This document shows positions 1 to 7,905 of a stretch of DNA of 18,900 nucleotides, one piece after another. Positions within the stretch are counted from its first letter, which is position 1; each line of letters opens with the position of its first letter. A program made the position numbers and the translations under genes. The notes beneath the pieces are model-generated. The model was not told where the DNA came from. It saw only the letters and a list, made by a program, of their open reading frames with translations, and ran no database searches. The DNA comes from Clostridia bacterium (lineage in GTDB: Bacteria > Bacillota > Clostridia > Oscillospirales > CAG-272). The stretch is taken from assembly GCA_017612655.1 (NCBI GenBank), contig JAGAFM010000050.1, forward strand, positions 1 through 18,900, read 5' to 3'.

Positions 1-1
1 C

Positions 2-871
2 GCTGCAGTCACAGATAAAAATGAGTTTGTGAATATGCCTGACGTTATGAAGAAAGAACAGCTTCTGACAAGCGCTCAGGTAGTCGGCTCCAACGGAGAC
101 CGTTTGCTGATTGAAATTACCTTTCCGCATGCCAGCGATCGAACGGTAAACAAAGGGCTTGTCCTTTTTTCGACGGATACCGGTATGGCGACTCCTGTAA
201 TAGATCATCATCTCCTTGACGATCTTGACAAAACGGCCTTAATCCATGATATTAAGATATCCAAAGATGGACTTTACTGTCTTGTCGAATCCATTGGGGA
301 AAATGGCACCGGGAGCACATTCTTTTCTGTCTATGACGCATCGGAGAAAACCGTCCGGAATCTGGACTGCCGAACCTCCCTGGCATGGTTTTCGGAGGAC
401 AGCGAGATTCTTGCTGTTGAGGAAAACGAAGATGCAACAATCAATCTGGTTGTTTATACCCGGTTGCTGGAGAAAAGATGCCTCGCCGGATCGGTCACCT
501 TCTACACTCCCGGAACGGGAGGTTTCATTCTGCCAAAGACGCAAAACGGAGACTGCCCTCCCTATTGCATGTTTGTCGGAGAAGACGGAAAAATGAGCTT
601 TCTGGATTATGCCACCGGAGAGACAACCTGCATTAACGAGTATTATTATCCGGTTAATGCCGAAGTGATTCAGGGAAACGGTGAGAAAACGGTTCTTCTG
701 TGTCAAATACCGGCGGCCGACGGGATAAAATGCCTTTGTTCTTTTGATTATGCCGAGAAAACATTCTCCGTTTGCGAATTCGGGGACGAATTAGCGGATT
801 TCTCAAAGTACTATATGATTGACGATGCACTGTTGAAGATTCGTCCCGGAGGTGTGACTGTTATACGGTAA
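2..871 (+). CDS. Hypothetical protein, 3' part only (possible beta-propeller)
   Basis: The reading frame is open to the left edge of the window, so the true start lies outside. A GTG at 29 and an ATG at 35 are internal candidates, but neither has a clear SD. About 290 residues are visible. They show repeated short blocks of hydrophobic beta-strand followed by Asp/Gly/Asn turns (for example LLIEITF, LYCLVES, SFLDYATGET, CLCSFDYAEKTFSV), a pattern expected of WD/TolB-like propellers. I see no catalytic motif, membrane segment or recognisable family signature. No Phe- or Trp-rich C-terminal anchor is present. Base composition is more AT-rich than the operons to the right. The fold call is inference from strand periodicity only. 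Confidence 0.55.
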   Translation, partial: AAVTDKNEFVNMPDVMKKEQLLTSAQVVGSNGDRLLIEITFPHASDRTVNKGLVLFSTDTGMATPVIDHHLLDDLDKTALIHDIKISKDGLYCLVESIGENGTGSTFFSVYDASEKTVRNLDCRTSLAWFSEDSEILAVEENEDATINLVVYTRLLEKRCLAGSVTFYTPGTGGFILPKTQNGDCPPYCMFVGEDGKMSFLDYATGETTCINEYYYPVNAEVIQGNGEKTVLLCQIPAADGIKCLCSFDYAEKTFSVCEFGDELADFSKYYMIDDALLKIRPGGVTVIR

Positions 872-1094
872 CAGCGAGCTGTTTCTCGGTTGGTCTCAAT
901 CGGGACCGTTCTAACTGTTTCGTCCTTTCCGTGGATGGGCAAATACTCTTGGTGAGATAATCTCCTTTTTCCAAAACCCTGTATCATGACTTCCCGCCTT
1001 TGAAGGCAAATACCACCTTGTCGTTGAAGATCGTGATTCGGCAGAAAAGCCTCCGGAGAGTTGTCTTCTGTTCGGAATTTAGTCGTATTTGCAG
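872..1094. other. Intergenic stretch without a convincing gene
   Basis: About 220 bases between the hypothetical protein and the promoter of the ATPase gene. All frames are interrupted. A minus-strand frame crossing 811-1200 would overlap both neighbouring genes and has no SD or family resemblance. A short plus-strand open stretch near 980-1080 reads like a peptide tail but has no start. A weak 5-bp inverted repeat (AACAG/CTGTT) lies right after the upstream stop at 871 and is too weak to call a terminator. No RNA gene was recognised. Confidence 0.4.
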
Positions 1095-1137
1095 TTGACT
1101 TCTGAATTGCAATGTGGTATAATCTAATCGGAATTAG
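1095..1137 (+). promoter_or_regulatory. Sigma-A type promoter of the ATPase gene, with an inverted repeat at the start site
   Basis: TTGACT at 1095-1100 and TATAAT at 1118-1123 are separated by exactly 17 bp, and TGG before the -10 gives an extended -10 element. Right behind the -10 is CTAAT-CGGA-ATTAG (1124-1137), a 5-bp inverted repeat that would span the transcription start and could be an operator. The promoter call is strong. The operator role is inference. Confidence 0.8.
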
Positions 1138-1170
1138 GTCGACAATACGAATGAATCCGGAGGTTTCAAT

Positions 1171-2463
1171 ATGGTTTACAACCGTAGAAAATATGTTCAA
1201 ATGCTTGCTGACAGACAGTGGAATGGCAGGATCAAAGTGATTACCGGTCTAAGGCGAAGCGGTAAAAGCACAGTCCTGTTTGATCTGTTTAAGACTCATC
1301 TGATCGAAAACGGCGTAACACCTGACCGTATCGTCGAAATTGCCCTGGATATCGATGAAAACGAGAAGTATCGCGATCCATATGAACTTTCAAGATTCGT
1401 TAGAGAAAAATGCACTGATACAAATACAAAGTATTATCTCTTTTTGGATGAGATACAGTATGCCGTCTCAAAAGAAGAATTAAAGAGTCACGATGAGCCT
1501 GTCAGATTGTACAGTGTACTTAACGGGTTCCTTCATATGCGGAACATCGACGTATACGTAACGGGAAGCAACTCCAAACTCCTTTCAAAAGACGTCTCCA
1601 CAGAGTTCAGAGGCAGAGGGGATACCGTCCGCGTCTATCCCCTTACATTCAGTGAATTTCTTGAGTTTTCAGGAATTGATAAGCGTAGCGCGTACGATGA
1701 ATATCTTATGTTCGGAGGAATGCCGTATCTGTTAAGTCTGGATACGGATGACAAAAAGTACGACTATCTCGCAAATCTGTTTGAGGAAGTTTATTATAAG
1801 GACATCGAAGAACGTTATGATATCCGTTTGCCGGGAGTGCTGCGGGAACTCACCGGCAGTCTGTGTTCATCCATCGGCTCGCTTACAAATGCGAGCAAAA
1901 TATCCAGAACAGTGAGTTCTGTCAAAGGGATAAAAGCGGATCCGGAGACGATCAACGCTTATCTTACTTATCTGACGGACAGCTTTTTATTTTCAAAGGC
2001 GGAAAGATTTGATATTAAAGGCAAGAGATATTTTGAATATCCCTCCAAATACTATGCTGCCGACGTAGGTCTTAGAAATGTGAGGCTGGGACTTCGTCAG
2101 CAGGAAGAACCGCATATCATTGAAAACGTCATTTACAATGAACTGGTGTGCAGGGGTTTCAGGATTGATGTGGGTAATATTGAGACAGTCGAGAGAAATC
2201 ATGAGGGCAGACGTGTCCAAAAAAATCTTGAAGTCGATTTTGTAGCGCGCAAAGGAAGCAAGAAGTATTATATTCAGTCCGCTCTCAATGTGGATAATGA
2301 GGAAAAAGCCGAAATGGAGTTAAAATCGCTGCTGTCTATCGATGATTCTTTCAAAAAAATAATAATCTCAAAATCATACGGAAAGAGCTGGACGGACGAA
2401 AAAGGGATTCTGAGACTCGGACTCATGGATTTTTTAACGGATGAAACAAGTATTGACCGATGA
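1171..2463 (+). CDS. AAA_14/DUF4143-type ATP-binding protein
   Basis: A 430-residue P-loop ATPase. Walker A is GLRRSGKST (residues 26-34) and Walker B is YLFLDEIQ (D93-E94). A sensor-like VTGSNSK block and an RGR arginine motif follow, then the VYPLTFSEFLEF sequence typical of the AAA_14 family. The C-terminal half carries the DUF4143 signature (EVDFVARKG...YYIQ), which resembles a PD-(D/E)XK nuclease fold. GGAGG at 1159-1163 sits 7 nt before the ATG, fixing the start. The family is abundant and poorly characterised; proposed roles range from mobile-element accessory to antitoxin-like functions, and nothing here selects one. It is a single-gene unit with its own promoter and terminator, in an AT-richer segment than the rest of the window, which hints at acquisition. 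The family call is firm; the function is unknown. Confidence 0.85.
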   Translation: MVYNRRKYVQMLADRQWNGRIKVITGLRRSGKSTVLFDLFKTHLIENGVTPDRIVEIALDIDENEKYRDPYELSRFVREKCTDTNTKYYLFLDEIQYAVSKEELKSHDEPVRLYSVLNGFLHMRNIDVYVTGSNSKLLSKDVSTEFRGRGDTVRVYPLTFSEFLEFSGIDKRSAYDEYLMFGGMPYLLSLDTDDKKYDYLANLFEEVYYKDIEERYDIRLPGVLRELTGSLCSSIGSLTNASKISRTVSSVKGIKADPETINAYLTYLTDSFLFSKAERFDIKGKRYFEYPSKYYAADVGLRNVRLGLRQQEEPHIIENVIYNELVCRGFRIDVGNIETVERNHEGRRVQKNLEVDFVARKGSKKYYIQSALNVDNEEKAEMELKSLLSIDDSFKKIIISKSYGKSWTDEKGILRLGLMDFLTDETSIDR

Positions 2464-2530
2464 GCCGGTTGATTAGTTTCCGCGAACGTTCTGTCTTTGT
2501 TGACAAGTGCAGTCTGGTCCTTGGCATAAT

Positions 2531-2581
2531 ACAGCGTGTCTGTCACCTCTTCTGTCTTGAGGGAACAGACACGCTGTTTTT
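2531..2581 (+). terminator. Intrinsic terminator of the ATPase gene
   Basis: A perfect 13-bp stem: ACAGCGTGTCTGT (2531-2543) with ACAGACACGCTGT (2565-2577). A second CCTC/GAGG stem lies inside the loop, and a T-run follows at 2577-2581. It lies between convergent genes, so it may also stop transcripts of the aromatic operon arriving from the right. The T-tract exists only for the plus direction. Confidence 0.85.
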
Positions 2582-2628
2582 CATTCATCTATTCGCTCCG
2601 CCGTAAAAGAGCGGAAAGAGGAAATGGT

Positions 2629-3057
2629 CTACGCTTTCCGGGATGGCGGCTGCTTTTGCGTCAGTTTGAACCCTGTCGCCAGAAAGAGCGCGACTTTTTG
2701 CAGGCTCTCGTCTTCCACTACCACCTGATAAACGCAGGTGGTTTTTCCGTTTTTGAGACAGCTGGAAACCGCCGTCAGGCGTTTTCCTTTCGGGGCATTG
2801 AAAAAGTGAATGTCCACGTTCTGGGCAACCGTCGGAAAGTGCGCGTGATTGGAAGAAACCGCGAAAGCGAAATCCGCGAGAGTAAAGAGGGCTCCGCCCA
2901 TTACCCCGCCCATGGCGTTCTGATGCATTTCCCCGATTTCCATACTGCAGACGCATTCGGTGTCCGAAAGGGTCTCCAGCTCCACGCCGCTTCCGCTCGC
3001 AAACCGGTCCTGCTGAAAATACTCCCGCGCCTCTTCCAGCGATGAAAAGACACCCAT
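2629..3057 (-). CDS. PaaI-family hotdog thioesterase
   Basis: 142 residues, the normal length for a single hotdog domain. The block HQNAMGGVMGGALFTLADFA (residues 45-64) is the classic PaaI/YbgC-like active-site helix region, with the N/G-rich entry and the Asp (D62) on the central helix. Members hydrolyse acyl-CoA thioesters, often aromatic ones such as phenylacetyl- or hydroxybenzoyl-CoA; the substrate here cannot be read from sequence. A strong GAGAGGAG-like SD precedes the ATG. It is the last gene of the aromatic operon, 42 nt after the DAHP synthase stop, so a role on an aromatic acyl-CoA or as a housekeeping thioesterase carried along is possible. The family call is firm, the substrate is inference. 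Confidence 0.85.
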   Translation of the reverse strand: MGVFSSLEEAREYFQQDRFASGSGVELETLSDTECVCSMEIGEMHQNAMGGVMGGALFTLADFAFAVSSNHAHFPTVAQNVDIHFFNAPKGKRLTAVSSCLKNGKTTCVYQVVVEDESLQKVALFLATGFKLTQKQPPSRKA

Positions 3058-3099
3058 TTTTTTCTCCTCTCTTTCGACCCGGGCTCTGTCTTCGCCCTT

Positions 3100-4131
3100 C
3101 TACAGCAGATCGGCGATTTCCAGAATCAGCCGCTCGCTCTTCTCCCACCCCAGACAGGGATCGGTAATGGACTTTCCGAAGATGCCTTCTCCGATTTTCT
3201 GGCACCCGTCCTCCAGGTAGCTTTCAATCATCAGGCCCTTCACCAGACGGGCGAGATCCGGATTGTATCTCCTGCTCTGAAGAACCTCTTTCGCGATCCG
3301 GATCTGCTCCAGATACCGCTTTCCGGAATTGGCGTGATTGGTGTCCACGATGACCGCATGGTGCTCCAGATCGGGCCTGCCCTCGTAAATGGAAAGGAGA
3401 TGCATCAGGTCTTCGTAGTGATAATTCGGAATGGATTCCCCGTGTTTGTTCATATATCCCCGCAGAATCGCGTGGGAATAGGGATTCCCCTGCGAATGCG
3501 CCTGCCATCCGCGGTAAATGAACGTATGCTTGTGCTGCGCGGCCGTGATGGCGTTCATCATGACCTCCAGATCACCGCTGGTCGGATTTTTCATTCCGAC
3601 GGGAATCCCAAGACCGCTTGCCGTCAGCCGGTGCTGCTGGTTTTCCACGGAACGCGCTCCGACCGCATTGTAGGCCAGCAGATCGTCCACATATTTGTAG
3701 TTTTCGGGATATAGCATCTCGTCCGCGCAGGAGAAACCGGTCTCTTCCAGAACCCGCATGAAAAGGTGCCGGATCGCGACGATTCCCTTGAAGAGATCCG
3801 GCTTCTCGGTCGGGTCCGGCTGATGAAGCAGCCCTTTGTATCCGTCTCCCGTCGTGCGGGGCTTGTTGGTGTAAACACGCGGAACGATGAAAATCTTGTC
3901 GCGGACCTGCTCCTGAACCCGTCTGAGGCGGCGGATATACTCGAGGACGCTTTCCTCGTTGTCGGCGGAGCACGGCCCGATGATCAGGAGAAAGAGCTCC
4001 GAACGTCCGTCGAAAATCTCCTTCAGTTCCTCTGCGCGCCGCTCCACCACATCGGACAGCCGGGAGGAAAGCGGATACATCTCCTTCACTTCCATCGGAA
4101 TGGCGAGTTTCTTCTCAAAAATCATATTCAT
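3100..4131 (-). CDS. aroF: 3-deoxy-7-phosphoheptulonate (DAHP) synthase, class I
   Basis: Condenses PEP and erythrose 4-phosphate to DAHP, the entry step of the shikimate pathway. Its 343 residues match the AroF/G/H (type I alpha) length. IGPCS (51-55) contains the metal ligand C54. The PEP/E4P motif RVYTNKPRTT is at 85-94 and KNPTSGD begins at K181. The other metal ligands by alignment with E. coli AroG are H266 (DTNHANSGK), E303 (MIESYLEDG) and D324 (SITDPCLGW). The N-terminal extension that carries feedback control in AroG is present. The start follows the tyrA stop by 20 nt, with a GAAAGGA element just after that stop, giving rather long SD spacing; ATG at codon 3 is an alternative start. 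The E. coli paralogue (F, G or H) cannot be decided, so the symbol is generic. The pathway's first enzyme is encoded near the end of the operon. Confidence 0.95.
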   Translation of the reverse strand: MNMIFEKKLAIPMEVKEMYPLSSRLSDVVERRAEELKEIFDGRSELFLLIIGPCSADNEESVLEYIRRLRRVQEQVRDKIFIVPRVYTNKPRTTGDGYKGLLHQPDPTEKPDLFKGIVAIRHLFMRVLEETGFSCADEMLYPENYKYVDDLLAYNAVGARSVENQQHRLTASGLGIPVGMKNPTSGDLEVMMNAITAAQHKHTFIYRGWQAHSQGNPYSHAILRGYMNKHGESIPNYHYEDLMHLLSIYEGRPDLEHHAVIVDTNHANSGKRYLEQIRIAKEVLQSRRYNPDLARLVKGLMIESYLEDGCQKIGEGIFGKSITDPCLGWEKSERLILEIADLL

Positions 4132-4151
4132 CTGAGAAAACCGTGTCCTTT

Positions 4152-5008
4152 CTATCCGTTCCGCCCCGGCCTGTCAAATGCCGCGCGGCGTTCCGTCGAC
4201 AGTCTCATCTTGCTCCGGAGTCCTTCTCTGTCATCCTGTTCGAGAAGGCTGCGGAGCTCTTTCATTTCCGCGAGAAACCGGTCCATCTGTTCGAGCAGCG
4301 GCCCCTTGTTGCAGAGAAACAGCTCGCTCCACATCGCATCGTTGATCCGTGCGATCCGGGTCAGGTCCCGGAAGGAATCGCCCGTATAATCCGCCAGATG
4401 GCGGTTTTCGCTGCAGGTCATCAGGGCAATCGCGATGCAGTGGGTCAGCTGGGAGACGAATCCGATCATCCGGTCGTGTTCCTCCGGGGACAGGACGGCG
4501 ATTCTGGCAAATCCGAGAATCTGTCCCAGACTCCTGCACCAGTCGACCGCTTCGCGGGAATTCCGGTCGGTGGGAACGACGATGAAATTGGCGTCCCGGA
4601 AAATCCGGTCGTCGCTGTTCTGCACGCCAGACACTTCCCGCCCGGCCATGGGATGCGACGCGATGAATTCCACATCCGGCCGTAGCATCTGCTGAATGTC
4701 GTAAACGACGCAGGATTTCACGCCTGTGACGTCGGTCAGCATCGCACCCGGCTTCAGCAGGTGCTGATACCGGGCAATCCATTCCCGAAAGGTCCCTGGA
4801 TACAGGGCAAAGATCACCGTATCGGCGTCCGAAACCGATTCCGCGTCCGGCACGGTGAACCCGCGGTCTATCATGCCGGCGTCCAGCGCATAGCGGACGG
4901 CATCCTCGCTGCAGTCCAGCGCCGAGACGGAATAGCCCAGCCGCTTCAGGGCTTTCGCGTAACTTCCTCCCATCAGTCCGAGACCGACGATCAGAATCCG
5001 GTTCTCAC
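4152..5008 (-). CDS. tyrA: Prephenate dehydrogenase, with an apparent one-base deletion at its start
   Basis: Oxidatively decarboxylates prephenate to 4-hydroxyphenylpyruvate (tyrosine branch). The Rossmann motif GLGLMGGS, the catalytic-His block FIASHPMAGREVSG, and FVSQLTH are present. It is the short form without a C-terminal ACT or N-terminal mutase domain. The first in-frame ATG (4971-4973) falls inside the glycine-rich loop, so starting there would destroy NAD binding. The frame is open upstream to 5048 and encodes CENRILIVGLGLMGGS, but holds no in-frame ATG, GTG or TTG. A GTG at 5006-5008 overlaps the aroA stop as GTGA, like other junctions in this operon, but is one base out of phase; one extra A after GTGAGA would give MRNRILIVGLGLMGGS. 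A CTG at 5019-5021, nine bases after GGAGG, or an ATT at 4995-4997 are non-canonical alternatives. Function is firm; the 5' end is uncertain. Confidence 0.88.
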
Positions 5009-6222
5009 AGATCCATCCCAGTCCCCGATACCTCCAATCCGAGTTCCTTCAGGCGGGAGAAAAAGTCCGGGAAACTCTTTCCGACCGCTTCCGCGCCCTC
5101 GATCCGTCCTCCGGTCAGAGAGGCGAGGAGGGCGTCCGCCATGACGATCCGGTGATCTCCGTGGCCCGAGAGCAGTCCGGCGGGCGGGCGCAGCAAGCCG
5201 CCCTCCACCGTCATCCGGTCCGGGCACTGCACGGTTCTGACTCCGAATTTTCCAAGCTCTTCCGCCATCGCGGCGCAGCGGTCGCTCTCTTTGAGCCGCA
5301 GCCTCCGCACCCCTTCGAACTCCGCGCCGTGACAGGCGGCGGCAAGCGCCATGCAGACCGGGCCGAGATCCGGCGTATCGGCCAGATTCAGAACCGGCGT
5401 TCCCGTGCGGATCCGTTCGAAGAATTCGGGAAAAATTCTGTCCCCCTGAACGCTTTCCGGATTCAGCCCGGTGACCCGGACCGCCCCGCCCAGAGCGTTG
5501 AAGGCGTCCAGAAACGCGGCGTTGGACCAGTCCCCTTCGACCGTCACGTCCGCCGGGATGAAACGGGAACCCCCGGGAATCCGGATTTTCCCGTCTTCCG
5601 TGAAGGCGGCTTCCACTCCGAACCGACGAAGCGCCCCGACCGTCATCAAGAGATAGGAGCGGCTTTCGACCGGAGGCAGAACGGCGATCTCGCTTTCGCC
5701 GTCCAGGAAGGACAGCGCCAGCGCAAGACCGCTGACGAACTGGCTGCTGATTCCGCCCGGCACGGAATAGGTCCCGGACGTCAGCCGGCCGCAAACGGTC
5801 ACGGATTCCTCCGAACGGTCGAACCGGAATCCCCGCTCCCTGCAGAGATCGGAAAAGACGGACAGCGGCCGCTTCATCAGGGACGCAGTTCCGGTCAGAG
5901 TCACTTCCCGCCCCGTCAGCAGGGCAACCGGGATCAGAAACCGCAGCGTCGTCCCGCAGGCCCGGCAGGGTAGAACCCCGTGCGGCGGTTCGGAAAGATC
6001 CGTCCCGGCAATCCTTACGGTGTCTCCGCGCCAGTCGATCTCCGCGCCCAGTGCGCGCAGACAGTCCGCCGTCGCGAGAAGATCCTCCGAGGGCGTAACG
6101 CCCCGGACGGTGCTGACTCCGCGGGCCAGCGCCGCGCAGAGGAAATACCGGTGGGCAAAACTCTTCGAAGCGGGCGCCGGGACCGTTCCGCATGCCGCGG
6201 AAGGCTTCAGTTCAACGACCAT
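5005..6222 (-). CDS. aroA: 3-phosphoshikimate 1-carboxyvinyltransferase (EPSP synthase)
   Basis: Transfers the enolpyruvyl group of PEP to shikimate 3-phosphate. Its 405 residues form the two-domain fold. The N-terminal PASKSFAHR (from residue 17; K20, S21, R25) binds S3P. CGTTLR (89-94) aligns with the PEP-loop glycine of the E. coli GNAGTAMR motif, so that glycine is kept. SSQFVS (159-164), the catalytic-Asp loop DTPDLGP (282-288), KESDR (311-315) and GDHR (355-358) follow in order, with GKSFPDFF near the C-terminus. The ATG overlaps the end of aroQ by 11 bases and is preceded by GGAGGAG inside aroQ, pointing to translational coupling. The sequence is more GC-rich and arginine-rich than typical low-GC Firmicutes versions. 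Confidence 0.97.
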   Translation of the reverse strand: MVVELKPSAACGTVPAPASKSFAHRYFLCAALARGVSTVRGVTPSEDLLATADCLRALGAEIDWRGDTVRIAGTDLSEPPHGVLPCRACGTTLRFLIPVALLTGREVTLTGTASLMKRPLSVFSDLCRERGFRFDRSEESVTVCGRLTSGTYSVPGGISSQFVSGLALALSFLDGESEIAVLPPVESRSYLLMTVGALRRFGVEAAFTEDGKIRIPGGSRFIPADVTVEGDWSNAAFLDAFNALGGAVRVTGLNPESVQGDRIFPEFFERIRTGTPVLNLADTPDLGPVCMALAAACHGAEFEGVRRLRLKESDRCAAMAEELGKFGVRTVQCPDRMTVEGGLLRPPAGLLSGHGDHRIVMADALLASLTGGRIEGAEAVGKSFPDFFSRLKELGLEVSGTGMDL

Positions 6223-6658
6223 GCTTCTCCTCCAAAGACGACGCCAGATACTCCAGCGCTTCCAGATAGCCGTCCCCGCCGTGTCCCCGGATGGTCTTGA
6301 CGCAGGCTTCCCGGACGAAACTGATCTTCCGGAACGGTTCTCTCCGGTCCGGATCCGTCAGGTGAACCTCCACGGTCGGAATCGAAACCGCCTTGAGGGC
6401 ATCCAGCAAAGCCACGCTGGTATGCGTATATCCGCCCGGATTCAGGATGATCCCGTCCTCTTTCCCGTATGCTTCCTGGATCCGGTCGATCAGCGCCCCC
6501 TCGTGATTGGACTGAAAGAAGGAGATCGCGACGCCGAGTTCTTCCGCACGGCGGCGGATTCGTTCGCAGAGGGACGCATAGGTTTCCGTTCCGTACTGCT
6601 CCGGCTCCCGGATTCCGAGAAAATTCAGATTCGGTCCGTTGATGACTAAGATTCTCAC
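6212..6658 (-). CDS. aroQ: 3-dehydroquinate dehydratase, type II
   Basis: Dehydrates 3-dehydroquinate to 3-dehydroshikimate by the trans mechanism of the dodecameric type II enzyme. It has 148 residues from the GTG at 6656-6658, the usual family length. Motifs in order: INGPNLNFLG (N10, N12), R17 and the catalytic Tyr22 in EQYG, FFQSNHEGALID, NPGGYTHTS (N73, H79), and VEVHLTD with the catalytic-pair His99. The GTG overlaps the aroE-aroK stop as GTGA, with AAAGGA eight bases upstream. The frame is open far upstream, but that part is out-of-frame translation of aroK and lacks any family resemblance, so the GTG is the sensible start. Confidence 0.95.
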   Translation of the reverse strand: MRILVINGPNLNFLGIREPEQYGTETYASLCERIRRRAEELGVAISFFQSNHEGALIDRIQEAYGKEDGIILNPGGYTHTSVALLDALKAVSIPTVEVHLTDPDRREPFRKISFVREACVKTIRGHGGDGYLEALEYLASSLEEKHGR

Positions 6659-7905
6659 TTGTTTTTCCTTTCCGTAAATTCCTCCGCGACGCGGACAGCC
6701 GTCTCTTCCGGGGTTCCGTCCCCCGGAATTCTCCGGTCCGCGGTGGCGCGGTAGACCGGAAGCCTCTCCCGGTACAGGGCGGCCAGTTTTTCCGCGGAAT
6801 CGGAAAGCGGCCGGTCTTCGGTCGGACGGATTGCTTCGACGGAACGGTCCAGCCAGAACAGGCATCCGTTTCGGCGCAGACGGTTCACGCTGTCCGGGCG
6901 GAGAACCGTTCCGCCCCCGGTTGCGATCACGAGACCAGTTTTCCGGGAAACCTCCCGCACCGCATCCGACTCGACTTTTCGGAAGGCCTCCTCTCCCTTT
7001 TCCCGGATATAGTTCGGGACGGGCATCCCGACATCCTGTTCGATCCGCCGGTCCAAATCCAGAAAAGGCCTTCCGAGGCGCTTTGCAGCTTCCTCCCCGA
7101 CCGTGGTCTTCCCGCATCCTGGCATCCCGATCAGAACCAGGTTTTCCTTTTCCGCACGGACTTCCCGAAAGATCCGCTCCACGTCGTCCCGGGAAGCCGG
7201 CAAGCCGGTAAACAGTTCGGAAGCCAGCGCGGCCTGGGCAACCAGCATATACAGTCCCCCGAGCGCGGGGACTCCGCGCTGCCGGGCGCGGAGAACCAGT
7301 TCGGTCGAAAGCGGGTTGAAGATGGCGTCAAAGAGACCTTCCAGCCCGGGAAACCGTTCCGGTTCGATCGGAACGGCGTCCAAATCGGGGTACATCCCGC
7401 AGGGCGTCGCGTTGATCAGAACCGAAGCGTCCGAATGACGTTCCAGCGCCTCCCGGTAGGAAACCGCGGGGGAACCCCCGCCGCGGCTGACCGTGATCAC
7501 CTCGGACGCGCCGAGAGAACGGAGCACCGCGTCCGCGGTGCGTCCGGTTCCGCCGCTTCCCAGAACCAGCGCCTTTTTTCCTTCGACCGGAACGCCCAGC
7601 TTTTTCAGTGCCGCGGCCATTCCGCCGAAATCCGTATTGTATCCGGTCAGAATTCCGTTCCGGTTGACGATCGTGTTCACGGCGCCGATCCGTTCCGCGG
7701 TTTCGCTGACGCGGTCCAGATACGGAAGAACCGTCTGCTTGTACGGAATGGTCACGTTGATCCCGAGAAACTCCCTTTTCCGGAAGAATGCGGGAAGATC
7801 CGACTCCTCCAGTTCCAGCAGCTGATACTCCGGGTTCCCGAGTCTGGCGTGGATCTCCCGGGAAAAACTGTGTCCGAGCCTTTTGGCGATGCATCCGTAT
7901 TTCAT
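6655..7905 (-). CDS. aroE-aroK: Bifunctional shikimate dehydrogenase :: shikimate kinase
   Basis: A fusion of two consecutive shikimate steps in one 416-residue chain. The N-terminal AroE (about 1-248) has the shikimate-binding LGHSFSREIH, the catalytic NVTIPYK (K56), TGYNTD (D92) and a nucleotide-binding GSGGTGRTA (116-124), with GGLYMLVAQAA near its end. The C-terminal AroK (about 255-416) has Walker A GMPGCGKTT (260-268), the shikimate-binding DLDRRIE (283-289), GGGT (330-333) and the lid RPLS (365-368). Both active sites look complete, so NADPH reduction of dehydroshikimate and ATP-dependent phosphorylation should be coupled. The ATG overlaps the aroC stop as ATGA. AroE-AroK fusions occur in some clostridia and other lineages. 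The SD (GAGG) is about 11 bases away, compatible with coupled re-initiation. Confidence 0.95.
   Translation of the reverse strand: MKYGCIAKRLGHSFSREIHARLGNPEYQLLELEESDLPAFFRKREFLGINVTIPYKQTVLPYLDRVSETAERIGAVNTIVNRNGILTGYNTDFGGMAAALKKLGVPVEGKKALVLGSGGTGRTADAVLRSLGASEVITVSRGGGSPAVSYREALERHSDASVLINATPCGMYPDLDAVPIEPERFPGLEGLFDAIFNPLSTELVLRARQRGVPALGGLYMLVAQAALASELFTGLPASRDDVERIFREVRAEKENLVLIGMPGCGKTTVGEEAAKRLGRPFLDLDRRIEQDVGMPVPNYIREKGEEAFRKVESDAVREVSRKTGLVIATGGGTVLRPDSVNRLRRNGCLFWLDRSVEAIRPTEDRPLSDSAEKLAALYRERLPVYRATADRRIPGDGTPEETAVRVAEEFTERKNK

Noticed and set aside
980..1080. Plus-strand open stretch of about 30 codons (reads LPAFEGKYHLVVEDRD...)
   Set aside because: It reads like a protein tail, but has no start codon or SD and I cannot match it to a family; a gene remnant is possible but unsupported.
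811..1200. Minus-strand ORF of 129 codons across the gap before the ATPase
   Set aside because: It overlaps both the upstream gene end and the ATPase start and promoter, has no SD and looks like no known family.
6659..7117. AroQ extension upstream to 7117
   Set aside because: The extension is out-of-frame translation of aroK; the GTG at 6658 has an SD and gives the normal 148-residue enzyme.
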